From Henriciella sp. AS95 (lineage in GTDB: Bacteria > Pseudomonadota > Alphaproteobacteria > Caulobacterales > Hyphomonadaceae), in contig NZ_JBBMQM010000001.1 in assembly GCF_038900055.1 (NCBI RefSeq), forward strand, positions 1,984,001-2,048,000: DNA of 64,000 nt, written 5' to 3'. The notes under the pieces were generated by a model. That model was not told the DNA's origin and made no database searches. It saw nothing but the letters and a program-made list of their open reading frames with translations. Positions 35,850 to 44,298 of the stretch are shown piece by piece. How positions within the stretch are numbered: the stretch's first letter is position 1; every line of letters starts with the position of its first letter. The translations under genes and the position numbers were made by a program.

Positions 35850-36965
35850 TCAGCCATCCTCGCGATAGGCAATAACGGTAAGGCTCGCGAAGAGGGCAAA
35901 CAGGGCCGGCGACCACGCTGCGATGATCGGCGGCAGTGCCCCCGTCGCGCCCAGGCTGGATGAAAACTGCATGATGAAGAACACGCCCGTTGCTGACAGC
36001 GCACCGACTGCAACGAGTTGGCTCGTTCCGCCCAGACGCGACAGCCGCAGGCAAACGATCGCACCGATCAAAGCCATCGATGTGTAGAAGACAGGGATGG
36101 CGGTAAGGCTGAAGAAACGCACCCGGAACCGCGACGTGTCGAGGCCCGCTTTGCCAGTTTGCTGGATGAAGCTCGGCAGTCGCCAAAACCCGATTGTGCT
36201 CGGCGAAACAAAGCGGTCGAGCAATGTGTCCGGGTCGAGATCGGTTGGAATAGCCAGGCTTGCCATGCGCTGAGGCGGCGTCCCGGGGATATTTTCGACC
36301 AAGTTTTCGATCTGCCAGAAGCCGTCAATGATGCGGGCCCGCTCTGCATCAATGCGCCGGACGAAGTTGAAACGCTGTGTCGGGCGACCGTCTTCAAACA
36401 CCCGTCCTTCTTCCAGCATCTTCACATCCTCGAAGACCTGACCGGTGCTATCGACGCTCTCGGCATGAATGACGATCTGCGTATTGCCATCGCCCTGACG
36501 CAGCCAAACGTCATTACGCTCCGACTCAGGCTGCAAGCCGCCGGAAATCAGGAGGGCGTTTCGCGACTCCTCGAACTGATTGGACAGGCGCGAACCGAGC
36601 GGGTTGAGCACCATCATTGAGAACAGGCCGACAAGGACGGCCATCGCCATAACCGGTCGAAGAAACTGCCAGGCCGACATGCCGGTCGCGCGGATGACCG
36701 ACAATTCAGAGCGCTTGTTCAGCCGGCTGAAGGCCATCATGGCGGCGACAAGGATCGCGAAGGGAAGGGTTTCCTCAATCAGTCCGGGCAGCTTCATCGC
36801 CGATAGCTGAACGGCCTGTAGCGGCGACAAGCCGACATCGCCGCCGACCGTTCTGAGCTGCTCCACGACGTCGACCAGCATGATCGTCACGACAAAAATC
36901 GTCAGCACCAGCGCCAGGCTCGTTGCGCACTGCAGGAAGATGTATCGCTGAATCCGGTTGAGCAT
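35850..36965 (-). CDS. lptG: LPS export ABC transporter permease LptG
   Basis: A 371-residue inner-membrane protein with six membrane helices and a large periplasmic beta-jellyroll domain between helices 3 and 4. With LptF and the ATPase LptB it extracts LPS and hands it to LptC. The ATG at 36965 overlaps the lptF stop by one base (TGATG) and has GGGGGAG upstream; the open frame extends 32 codons further into lptF but has no ribosome site. E. coli shares the lptF-lptG order. Confidence 0.95.
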   Translation of the reverse strand: MLNRIQRYIFLQCATSLALVLTIFVVTIMLVDVVEQLRTVGGDVGLSPLQAVQLSAMKLPGLIEETLPFAILVAAMMAFSRLNKRSELSVIRATGMSAWQFLRPVMAMAVLVGLFSMMVLNPLGSRLSNQFEESRNALLISGGLQPESERNDVWLRQGDGNTQIVIHAESVDSTGQVFEDVKMLEEGRVFEDGRPTQRFNFVRRIDAERARIIDGFWQIENLVENIPGTPPQRMASLAIPTDLDPDTLLDRFVSPSTIGFWRLPSFIQQTGKAGLDTSRFRVRFFSLTAIPVFYTSMALIGAIVCLRLSRLGGTSQLVAVGALSATGVFFIMQFSSSLGATGALPPIIAAWSPALFALFASLTVIAYREDG

Positions 36966-38071
36966 CAGCGATACTCCCCCTTCACGCGTTGGGCAGGCGC
37001 ATCCTTCCAATTGAAGAAGATGAATGAGAGCACGGCGAGCGTGCCGAGGGGGACCAGCCACTGGCCGATATTGACCATCACATTGTCGGCGCTGGCGGAC
37101 TGTATTGTCAGCTGCACCATGACCAGGCCTAACGCGCCCGCCGTCGCAAACACGATACGGCGGCTATATCCACGACGATTAAAGTCGCCGCCCAGAACCG
37201 CCATGATCGCGATGAGCGCCATCGCGATGCTCACCAGCGGCGTTGTCAGGCGAGCGTGGGCTTCAGCGACGAATTTGTCGGCGTCCTGGATTTGCTGGTA
37301 ATTGGTCCGGTCGATATTGATGAGCTCATGCAGATACCGGTCGGATGCCTTGAGAACCACAGCGCCGCGGTCTTCGGTGAACGGCGTCAGGTCAAACGTC
37401 GACTGGTCGAAGTCCAGGATCGAAAGCCCGCCATTTGCATCGGGCTGGTGGATCTGGCCTTCCCACATGACGATGCTGGGGGCGCCGTCAACTTCGACAA
37501 AGCGGCCACGCTGGGCGAGATAGTCTCGCGCATCATCGCGATTGTCGGATATCAGCACGCCGATGAGGTCGCCGCCGCGTGATTCGCGCGCGAAAACCGT
37601 CAGGTCATCGCCTGCTTTCGTAAATTGGCCAGGCCGCACCAGCGATGTGGCCAGATCTGCCCGCGCTTCGGTCACCGTCTCTCGCAGAGCGCGCTGCGCG
37701 GTTGGCTGAACCCACAGATTGACGGTCAACAAGGCAAGAGCGGCAAGAACAGCCAGCCGGATGATTGGCGAGGCGATCTGCCAGCGGGTCATGCCCGCCG
37801 CGCCGGCGACGACAATCTCATTGTCCCTGTGGAGCTTGTTGAGCGACCAGATCGTCGCGACAAAGATGGCCAGCGGTGTAAGCAGTGCAATAATCTGAGG
37901 AGACCCGAGCGCTACGACATAGAAAAATGTCAGTGCAGACTGCCTGTTCTCAATGATAAGGTCGGTCTGGGACAGGCCTTGCGCCAAAATCGCAAGCAGC
38001 GTCAGGCCGCCGACAATCACCACAACAGAGCGGAACACTTGCTTGAAGAGGTAGCTCTGGATGCGATTCAT
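36965..38071 (-). CDS. lptF: LPS export ABC transporter permease LptF
   Basis: A 368-residue partner of LptG with the same topology: helices near residues 12-30, 55-75 and 100-120, a periplasmic domain (about 130-260), and three C-terminal helices. Family-like segments include YVVALGSPQIIALLTPLAIF and EIVVAGAAGMTRWQI. It is divergent from pepA over a 95-bp gap that should contain both promoters. LptD is encoded near 9 kb, so two parts of the LPS export bridge lie in this window. Confidence 0.95.
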   Translation of the reverse strand: MNRIQSYLFKQVFRSVVVIVGGLTLLAILAQGLSQTDLIIENRQSALTFFYVVALGSPQIIALLTPLAIFVATIWSLNKLHRDNEIVVAGAAGMTRWQIASPIIRLAVLAALALLTVNLWVQPTAQRALRETVTEARADLATSLVRPGQFTKAGDDLTVFARESRGGDLIGVLISDNRDDARDYLAQRGRFVEVDGAPSIVMWEGQIHQPDANGGLSILDFDQSTFDLTPFTEDRGAVVLKASDRYLHELINIDRTNYQQIQDADKFVAEAHARLTTPLVSIAMALIAIMAVLGGDFNRRGYSRRIVFATAGALGLVMVQLTIQSASADNVMVNIGQWLVPLGTLAVLSFIFFNWKDAPAQRVKGEYR

Positions 38072-38166
38072 GGGCGGGTCAGGTGCTATTTTTTGCTGTG
38101 CGCCTTGCCTAGCGAGTTGATTGGCGCGCGTCGATGCTTAGTTTCGGCAACAAACGGAGTTTATTC

Positions 38167-39633
38167 ATGAAAATTGCTTTTGCAGAACAAGCCGATGCAG
38201 ACATCACTGCATTTGTTGTCGACGAGAACGGAAAGCTGCCTGCCGCAGCCGAATCCCTGGACGAGACGAGCGGCGGTCTTCTGACCGAAGCGCTCTCGCA
38301 GGAACGCTTCAAAGGGAAGACAGGCCAGCAAGCCTATGTGGTTCTCTCGAAGAGCGCACCCTCGCGGCGCGCCGTCCTGATTGGCGGCGGCAAGCCGAAG
38401 GACCGCGATGCGCGCGCTTTGGAGAAGATCGGTGCGTCGCTCTACAAGGCGCAGGCAAATAGCGGCTTCAAATCACTGGCGCTCCATATGGATGACGCCA
38501 AATCGGCAGTCCGCGCGGCGCAAGGTGCGGAACTCGCATCGTATCGGTTTGATGATTATTTCACGAAGCTGAAAGACGACGACAAGCCGAGTCTTGAGAC
38601 GTTCACCCTCGTGGTGCCGGACGCAAGCGCCGCCGAGACCGCCTATGAGCCACTTGCTGCCGCTGCTGCTGGCACTGCATTGGCTCGTACGCTGGTGAAT
38701 CTGCCCCCCAATGATCTCTACCCGGAGACGTATGCCAACCGTATCAAGGAGCTTGAGAAAGAAGGCCTAGAAGTTCAGGTTCTGGGTGAAGCCGAGATGG
38801 AAAAGCTCGGCATGGGGTCTCTTCTCGGCGTCGGCCAGGGCAGCGTGAAAGAGTCCAAACTTGCCATCATGAAATGGAATGGCGGCAAGGACGGCGACGC
38901 GCCTGTCGCGCTTGTCGGCAAGGGCGTCTGTTTCGACACGGGCGGCATTTCGCTGAAGCCGGGGCCAGGCATGGAAGACATGCGCGGCGATATGGGCGGT
39001 TCGGCTGCTGTCGTCGGCACGATGCTGTCACTCGCCAAGCGCAAGGCGAAAGCGAATGTGGTTGGTCTTGTCGGCCTCGTTGAGAACATGCCCGATGGCA
39101 ATGCGATCCGCCCTGGCGACATCCTGAAGTCTGCATCCGGTCAGACCATCGAAGTCCAGAACACCGATGCCGAAGGCCGCTTGGTCCTTGCCGACGTGCT
39201 CTGGTACGCACAGGAATACTTCAAGCCTGAAGCCATCGTTGATCTCGCAACGCTCACTGGCGCGATCGTCATATCCCTCGGCCACCACCATGCTGGCCTG
39301 TTTACGGATGATGACGGCATGGCCGATGCGCTGACCAAAGCCGGTCTGGAATCGGGCGAACGTGTCTGGCGCCTGCCGCTTGGATCGGAATATGACAAGC
39401 TGCTGAAATCAAAGTTCGCGGATATGCGAAATATTGGTGGCCGTGCTGCTGGCTCGATCACGGCTGCGCAATTCCTGAAGCGCTTCATCCGCGACGGTCA
39501 GAAATGGACGCACCTCGACATCGCAGGTGTCGCCTGGGTGGAAGGTGACAAGTCTCCAATCGATCCAAGCTGGGCGTCCGGCTATGGGCCGCGCCTGCTG
39601 GATCGCTGGATTGCGGACAATTACGAGGGCTAA
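38167..39633 (+). CDS. pepA: Leucyl aminopeptidase (M17)
   Basis: A 488-residue dimetal aminopeptidase that releases N-terminal amino acids; some PepA proteins also bind DNA. Active-site regions are GKGVCFDTGGISLKPGPGM and the signature NTDAEGRLVLAD, with DLATLTGA downstream. The ATG at 38167 has GGAG ten to seven bases upstream; an earlier in-frame start is not supported. The pepA-holC pairing with lptF-lptG divergent matches E. coli. Confidence 0.96.
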   Translation: MKIAFAEQADADITAFVVDENGKLPAAAESLDETSGGLLTEALSQERFKGKTGQQAYVVLSKSAPSRRAVLIGGGKPKDRDARALEKIGASLYKAQANSGFKSLALHMDDAKSAVRAAQGAELASYRFDDYFTKLKDDDKPSLETFTLVVPDASAAETAYEPLAAAAAGTALARTLVNLPPNDLYPETYANRIKELEKEGLEVQVLGEAEMEKLGMGSLLGVGQGSVKESKLAIMKWNGGKDGDAPVALVGKGVCFDTGGISLKPGPGMEDMRGDMGGSAAVVGTMLSLAKRKAKANVVGLVGLVENMPDGNAIRPGDILKSASGQTIEVQNTDAEGRLVLADVLWYAQEYFKPEAIVDLATLTGAIVISLGHHHAGLFTDDDGMADALTKAGLESGERVWRLPLGSEYDKLLKSKFADMRNIGGRAAGSITAAQFLKRFIRDGQKWTHLDIAGVAWVEGDKSPIDPSWASGYGPRLLDRWIADNYEG

Positions 39634-39651
39634 TGGCTGAATGGGACGCTT

Positions 39652-39774
39652 CTCCTCCCCCGTTCACGGGGGAGGTGCCCGAAGGGCGGAGGGGGCACGC
39701 CTCGTTCGCTGAGCTATGCAACTCCCCCCTCCGAACGGCTTTGCCGCCCACCTCCCCCGCCCGCGGGGGAGGAG
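39652..39774. repeat. REPIN-like inverted doublet of GC-rich palindromes
   Basis: Two similar units lie in inverted orientation in the pepA-holC gap. The outer hairpins are CCTCCCCCG-TTCA-CGGGGGAGG (39654-39675) and CCTCCCCCG-CCCG-CGGGGGAGG (39751-39772), each a perfect 9-bp stem with a 4-base loop. Inside each is a smaller hairpin (GCCC-GAA-GGGC and CGGC-TTT-GCCG) and a GGAGGGGG tract. Such extragenic palindromes are common in alphaproteobacteria and are spread by RAYT transposases where present (known); no RAYT gene is in this window. It may also stop pepA transcription. Confidence 0.8.
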
Positions 39775-39786
39775 AGAGCGTTGCGC

Positions 39787-40257
39787 ATGTCTGACACCGC
39801 CAAACCTGAATGGTGGTTCTACCATCTCAAGCGCACCACGCTTGAGCAGGCCGCTGGTCCATTGCTCGAAAAATGTCTGGAACGGGGCTGGCGCGTGCTT
39901 GCCGTCAGCCCTGATGTCCGCCGCCGGGGCGCGCTCGATGAAGCGCTCTGGAAATTTGACGATCAGAGCTTTCTGCCGCATGGCCAGGCTGAGGCGGCTG
40001 GGCTCGATCCGGCCCGTCAGCCCATCCTGATCACCGAGAAGACCGACAATCTGAATGAGGCGGCCGTCGCGCTGCTCATGGACGGCGCCGACATGGCGAT
40101 CCACGCGCCCTATGAGCGCTGCATGGTGATGTTCGACGATGGCGACATGCCCGTCCGCAACAAGGCGCGCGAACTCTACAAGGCGGCGTCTGACGCCGGG
40201 CTCACGACGCGTTACTTCCAGCAAACCCAGCAGGGCGGCTGGAAGGAAGCTGGCTAG
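39787..40257 (+). CDS. holC: DNA polymerase III chi subunit
   Basis: A 156-residue clamp-loader accessory subunit that links the replisome to single-strand binding protein. EWWFYHLKRTTLEQAAGPLLEKCL and the later LLMDGAD are typical. Two starts are possible: ATG at 39787, or TTG at 39781, which has a better distance to the purine-rich GGAGGAGAG that is the last part of the upstream repeat. The stop overlaps a convergent small gene by 4 bp. Confidence 0.93.
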   Translation: MSDTAKPEWWFYHLKRTTLEQAAGPLLEKCLERGWRVLAVSPDVRRRGALDEALWKFDDQSFLPHGQAEAAGLDPARQPILITEKTDNLNEAAVALLMDGADMAIHAPYERCMVMFDDGDMPVRNKARELYKAASDAGLTTRYFQQTQQGGWKEAG

Positions 40258-40445
40258 GAGTTCGGCTTTCCACCCGCTGGCTTGGACAGAAGCAGGACAG
40301 CAATCGACAGAACTGTAATGATGCCCAGCGTGCCGAGAATTTCCCGGCCATAGTCAGGCAGCGTTCCGGTCCAGAGCCAGATAACAGCATAAACTGCCGA
40401 AATCATCAGGGCGAGGGCGATCATCAGCCTCAATATGCCGGTCAT
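40254..40445 (-). CDS. Small membrane protein, two predicted helices
   Basis: A 63-residue protein with hydrophobic stretches at about 6-25 and 36-54 and a polar C-terminus. I do not recognise it. It is divergent from ndk and converges with holC, sharing 4 bp. The hydrophobic pattern and tight packing favour a real gene, but no motif is visible. Confidence 0.6.
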   Translation of the reverse strand: MTGILRLMIALALMISAVYAVIWLWTGTLPDYGREILGTLGIITVLSIAVLLLSKPAGGKPNS

Positions 40446-40584
40446 GGTGTGTCCTTCCGATTTCTTGCTGCATGTTCCCTAAACTAGACGATACCGCCGC
40501 GCGTGTCAGCAAACTGTTGCCCCCGGCCCGCCTGCCAGTTATAGGCCGCGCCAAGCAATTCATCCGACTAATAAGGAGCCATGC

Positions 40585-41007
40585 ATGGCGATCCAGCGTA
40601 CCTTTTCCATCATCAAGCCGGACGCAACCGAGCGCAATCTGACCGGCGCCGTCAACGCCGTCATCGAGAAGGCTGGTCTGCGTATCATCGGCCAGCGCCG
40701 CATCAAGATGACCCGTGAGCAGGCTGAGCGCTTTTACGACGTCCACAAGGAGCGTCCATTCTTCGGTGAACTCGTTGAATTCATGACGTCCGGGCCGGTC
40801 GTTGTTCAGGTCCTCGAAGGCGAGAACGCCGTCAAAGCGTACCGCGATGTCATGGGCGCGACCAACCCGTCGGAAGCGGCTGATGGCACGATCCGCAAGC
40901 TCTACGCCAAATCCATCGGCGAGAACTCAGTCCACGGTTCTGATAGCGAAGAAAACGCCGCAATCGAGATTGCGCAATTCTTCAGCCTTGCGGACATCAC
41001 AGGCTAA
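40585..41007 (+). CDS. ndk: Nucleoside diphosphate kinase
   Basis: A 140-residue enzyme that balances NTP and dNTP pools by phosphate transfer through a histidine. The N-terminus [10 protein letters not shown], the RxxMG segment [10 protein letters not shown] and the active-site NSVHGSDS (His117) are intact. AAGGAG precedes the ATG. A terminator lies 24 bp after the stop, so ndk is probably monocistronic. Confidence 0.97.
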   Translation: MAIQRTFSIIKPDATERNLTGAVNAVIEKAGLRIIGQRRIKMTREQAERFYDVHKERPFFGELVEFMTSGPVVVQVLEGENAVKAYRDVMGATNPSEAADGTIRKLYAKSIGENSVHGSDSEENAAIEIAQFFSLADITG

Positions 41008-41031
41008 ACGCGTCAAAGCCAAGATTTTGAG

Positions 41032-41063
41032 AGGCCCTTTCGTTCGCGGAGGGGCCTTTTTCT
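41032..41063 (+). terminator. Intrinsic terminator of ndk
   Basis: AGGCCC at 41032 pairs with GGGGCCT near 41050-41057, with a loop of about 12-14 bases, and is followed by TTTTTCTTT on the plus strand. Confidence 0.75.
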
Positions 41064-41129
41064 TTGCCGTAAACCTGCGTTAACCAACCCGCTGCAGACT
41101 CGCCTCTCAAACCTAGCAGGGCTTACAGA

Positions 41130-41567
41130 ATGCAACGCCTCATCTACACCAGCTCGGCGCGTCACAATCTCAAGGCGCCGCACATTACCGACATCCTGAC
41201 AACGTCACGCGAGAACAATCGCAAGGCCGGCGTGACTGGCTTGCTGATTTACCACGAAGGCACGTTTCTTCAGGTGCTGGAAGGCGATAAGGCCGTCCTG
41301 GACGCGCTTTACGCCCGGATCCGCAGGGACTGGCGCCATTCGGACTGTAAAATGCTGCTGAACGAGTGTGTAACCGGACGGGCATTCGCAGGATGGTCGA
41401 TGCTCTACCGCCTTGGCGAAGACATGGACGCCCGCCACGTGCGCCAGCTAAGAGATATCCGCTCGGCGGTCGAGAGCTGTGAAACCGGCGACTTTGCAAG
41501 CCACCCGATGTTGAGTGTTTTCCTGCGCGCCTTCCTGAGCAATCTCAGGATGCATGACGCTGCCTGA
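41130..41567 (+). CDS. BLUF domain blue-light photosensor
   Basis: A 145-residue flavin-binding BLUF protein consisting of the domain and a short helical C-terminus. The key residues are all present at the AppA spacing: Y6, N30, Q48, W89 and M91 (AppA Y21, N45, Q63, W104, M106). This predicts a complete photocycle. No effector domain is attached, so it probably acts through a partner protein. It converges with purN and overlaps its end by 23 bp. The plus-strand neighbours give no hint of the partner. Confidence 0.95.
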   Translation: MQRLIYTSSARHNLKAPHITDILTTSRENNRKAGVTGLLIYHEGTFLQVLEGDKAVLDALYARIRRDWRHSDCKMLLNECVTGRAFAGWSMLYRLGEDMDARHVRQLRDIRSAVESCETGDFASHPMLSVFLRAFLSNLRMHDAA

Positions 41568-42138
41568 TCAGGCGGCAGGCCTCCGCAAGGGCACGCGGAT
41601 AGAGTTTGTGTTCTTCTGCAAGCACGCGGTTCGCCAACTGATCTGGCGTGTCACCGGATAGAATTGGCGCCCGCGCCTGCGCGATGACATCGCCTTCATC
41701 GACGCCTTCCGTCACCCAATGCACAGAGCAACCCGCTTCCACATCACCAGCCTCAATGGCGCGGGCGTGCGTGTTCAGGCCAGGATACTTCGGCAGGAGG
41801 GATGGGTGAATATTGATCAACCGGCCAGCCCACTTGCCCACGAACCATGGGGTCAACACGCGCATGAAACCGGCAAGCGCAATGATCTCGATACCGCGAT
41901 CCGTCAGAGCTTGGTCCATGGCGCGTTCAAAGCTCTCGCGGTCATCAAAATCACGATGCGGAATGGCGAGCGCTTCCACACCTGCGTTGCGGGCCGTATC
42001 CAGTCCGGCTGCGGATGCCTTGTTTGAGAGAACGAGGGTTGCAATGGCCGGAAAACCATCTTCGGCGGCCGCCTCCAGCAGGCGCTCCATATTGGTGCCA
42101 CGCCCGGAAATCAGGATCGCTAGCCGCAGACGGCTCAC
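41545..42138 (-). CDS. purN: Phosphoribosylglycinamide formyltransferase
   Basis: This 197-residue enzyme transfers a formyl group from 10-formyl-THF to GAR in purine synthesis. ISGRGTNMERLL, the catalytic NIHPSLLPKYPG (His) and SVHWVTEGVDEGDVIAQA are intact. The start overlaps the purM stop by 4 bp, the common purM-purN operon. The 3' end overlaps the BLUF gene by 23 bp. Confidence 0.97.
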   Translation of the reverse strand: MSRLRLAILISGRGTNMERLLEAAAEDGFPAIATLVLSNKASAAGLDTARNAGVEALAIPHRDFDDRESFERAMDQALTDRGIEIIALAGFMRVLTPWFVGKWAGRLINIHPSLLPKYPGLNTHARAIEAGDVEAGCSVHWVTEGVDEGDVIAQARAPILSGDTPDQLANRVLAEEHKLYPRALAEACRLIRQRHAS

Positions 42139-43178
42139 TTTGCCGCGATCTCACCAATGATGGTCGGCTGTTCGCCCAGCGACGCCAGTTCTGACATCAC
42201 ATCGTCGGCGTCTTGCGGTGCTACGGCGAAGACAAGTCCGATGCCCATATTGAAGGTGCGGTGCATCTCGTCTTCTTCGACCCGGCCTTCCGCCTGCAGC
42301 CACTTGAAAACCTCCGGCACGCTCCAGCTGGTGCGGTCAAAGCGCGGCGTCAGCTGATCAGGCAGCATGCGCGGCACGTTCTCGGTAAGACCGCCGCCCG
42401 TGATATGCGCGAGCCCCTTCACCTTGGCGCCTTTGATCAGCGGCAGGGCGGCTTTCGAGTAAAGCCGCGTCGGGGTCAGCAGCGCTTCGCCCAGCGTTAC
42501 GTTTGAGAAGGGGGATGCTGCGTCCCATTTGAGGCCGGTTCGCTCAACAATGCGCCGGATCAGGGAATAGCCGTTCGAGTGCGGACCTGAAGAGGCAATA
42601 CCGATCAGGACGTCACCGGCGTCCATGTCGTTCATGCGAGGCAATATGTCGGAGCGCTCGACCGCGCCAACGACGAAACCAGCAAGGTCGTAATGTCCCG
42701 GCGGATACATGCCCGGCATCTCGGCAGTCTCGCCGCCAACAAGGGCGCATCCAGCCTGTCGGCACCCTTCGGCGATACCGGAGATAACCGATTCAGCGAT
42801 CCCGCCTTCCAGTTTTCCGCACGCGAAATAGTCCAGAAAAAACAGCGGTTCGGCGCCCTGCGCGAGCACGTCGTTCGCACACATGGCGACAAGGTCGATG
42901 CCGACCGTGCTATGAATGCCCGTGTCGAAGGCCAGCATCAGTTTGGTTCCAACGCCGTCAGTTCCGGAAACCAGCACCGGATCCGCCCAGCCGTCCTTCT
43001 TGAGGTCGAACAGCGCACCGAAGCCGCCAAGCCCTCCCATCACGCCAGATCGCTTAGTGGCCTTGGCCAGAGGGGAGATCGCATCGACGAGGCGTTCGCC
43101 TGCCTCAATGTCGACACCGGCGTCCTTATAAGAAAGAGGAGTTTGGTCTTTGGTCGTCATGGATGAGCGCGTTAGCAT
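42135..43178 (-). CDS. purM: Phosphoribosylformylglycinamidine cyclo-ligase
   Basis: This enzyme closes the imidazole ring of AIR in purine synthesis. The SYKDAGVDIEAGE N-terminus, LVSGTDGVGTKLMLA and GGETAEMPGMYPPG are typical. The ATG at 43178 has AGGA nine bases upstream and gives 347 residues; a start at 43160 (MTTKDQ) would begin closer to the conserved region and is also plausible. It is divergent from the DUF2066 gene. Confidence 0.96.
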   Translation of the reverse strand: MLTRSSMTTKDQTPLSYKDAGVDIEAGERLVDAISPLAKATKRSGVMGGLGGFGALFDLKKDGWADPVLVSGTDGVGTKLMLAFDTGIHSTVGIDLVAMCANDVLAQGAEPLFFLDYFACGKLEGGIAESVISGIAEGCRQAGCALVGGETAEMPGMYPPGHYDLAGFVVGAVERSDILPRMNDMDAGDVLIGIASSGPHSNGYSLIRRIVERTGLKWDAASPFSNVTLGEALLTPTRLYSKAALPLIKGAKVKGLAHITGGGLTENVPRMLPDQLTPRFDRTSWSVPEVFKWLQAEGRVEEDEMHRTFNMGIGLVFAVAPQDADDVMSELASLGEQPTIIGEIAAK

Positions 43179-43266
43179 GAGCGTCCTGCTTCTGCCAGCC
43201 ACAACAAGCGGTTTCAGAGATGTATCAGGCCTGCTAGGAAATTAGAGACGTGGATTCGAGAAAGAC

Positions 43267-44295
43267 ATGCTGATGATTCGAGTTTTGATTGTAGGCCTGA
43301 CCATGGTGTTAGGTCTGTCCAGCGCAGCGCATGCCCAAATGCGCGAAATCTACACGATCCGCGACATTGACGTTGATGAGTCGGCCGCGTCCGTCATCGA
43401 GGCCCAGCAACGCGCCTTCGCTTCGGCGCGTATCAAGGGCGCCTACCGCCTGATTGATCGTCTGACCTTGCCAGAGGACAGACGCGGCAAAATCACACCC
43501 GGCATGATTGATGTTGCAACTGCCAACCGCCTTGCAGCCGCTGTCGATGTTGAAGAAGAGACGCGCGGCGGTGGCCGTTATGTCGGCAAGATTGCCGTGG
43601 TCTATAATCCGGTCATGGTGCGGACGTTCCTGGAAGAGCGGTCCATCCCCTATGTCGACAGCTCTGCGCCGCGTGCCGTGGTCTTTCCCGTATCAAACCG
43701 GTTCGACAGTTTCACATGGGCTTCCGCCTGGCCTGACGAGTCGCAGGGAAATCTTGCTCCGTTTGTGGTTTCTCGCTCGACCGGCATATCGACGGATTCC
43801 GATTGGTTCGAACTGCGCCCTGATGTCGATGCATCGAGTGCACGGCGCGCGATCAAGGCACGCCTGACCGGCGGCACCGGTGCGTTTCGCGTTGATCTGA
43901 TTTCCGTGACCGCCGCAGGCGAGACAGAGCTCGGCTCTACGCAGACCGTCGCGACCATGGAGGAAGCCGCCATGGCGGCCGCTGACGCGATGGACGCGGT
44001 CTGGAAAGACCAGTCCATCGTCCGGTCAACGACCCGTACGCCCGCGCGCTCGACGATCTTCTTTACCTCGCTTGTCGAGTGGAACACGTTGCGCACGGCG
44101 ATCGCGCGCTCGCCGCTGATCTTTGACTTTGCTGTCGAGGGTCTCTCGAAAGAGGGAGCAGTTGTGAAATTTGTTTATGCCGGCGATGAGCAGAGACTTG
44201 TGAGCAATCTGCGCGAACGCGGGATAACGCTTGACCCGGACATGATGGGCTGGGTTATGACATCTGCAGTCTCCCAGTTCCCTGACACCGAGTGA
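43267..44295 (+). CDS. DUF2066 domain exported protein
   Basis: A 342-residue protein with an N-terminal signal peptide (about 1-24, ending AHAQM). The body resembles DUF2066, with alternating strands and no visible catalytic motif. Its function is unknown. It lies 3 bp before hdaA and is divergent from purM, an arrangement I associate with many alphaproteobacteria. The mature protein is probably periplasmic. Confidence 0.82.
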   Translation: MLMIRVLIVGLTMVLGLSSAAHAQMREIYTIRDIDVDESAASVIEAQQRAFASARIKGAYRLIDRLTLPEDRRGKITPGMIDVATANRLAAAVDVEEETRGGGRYVGKIAVVYNPVMVRTFLEERSIPYVDSSAPRAVVFPVSNRFDSFTWASAWPDESQGNLAPFVVSRSTGISTDSDWFELRPDVDASSARRAIKARLTGGTGAFRVDLISVTAAGETELGSTQTVATMEEAAMAAADAMDAVWKDQSIVRSTTRTPARSTIFFTSLVEWNTLRTAIARSPLIFDFAVEGLSKEGAVVKFVYAGDEQRLVSNLRERGITLDPDMMGWVMTSAVSQFPDTE

Positions 44296-44298
44296 AGA

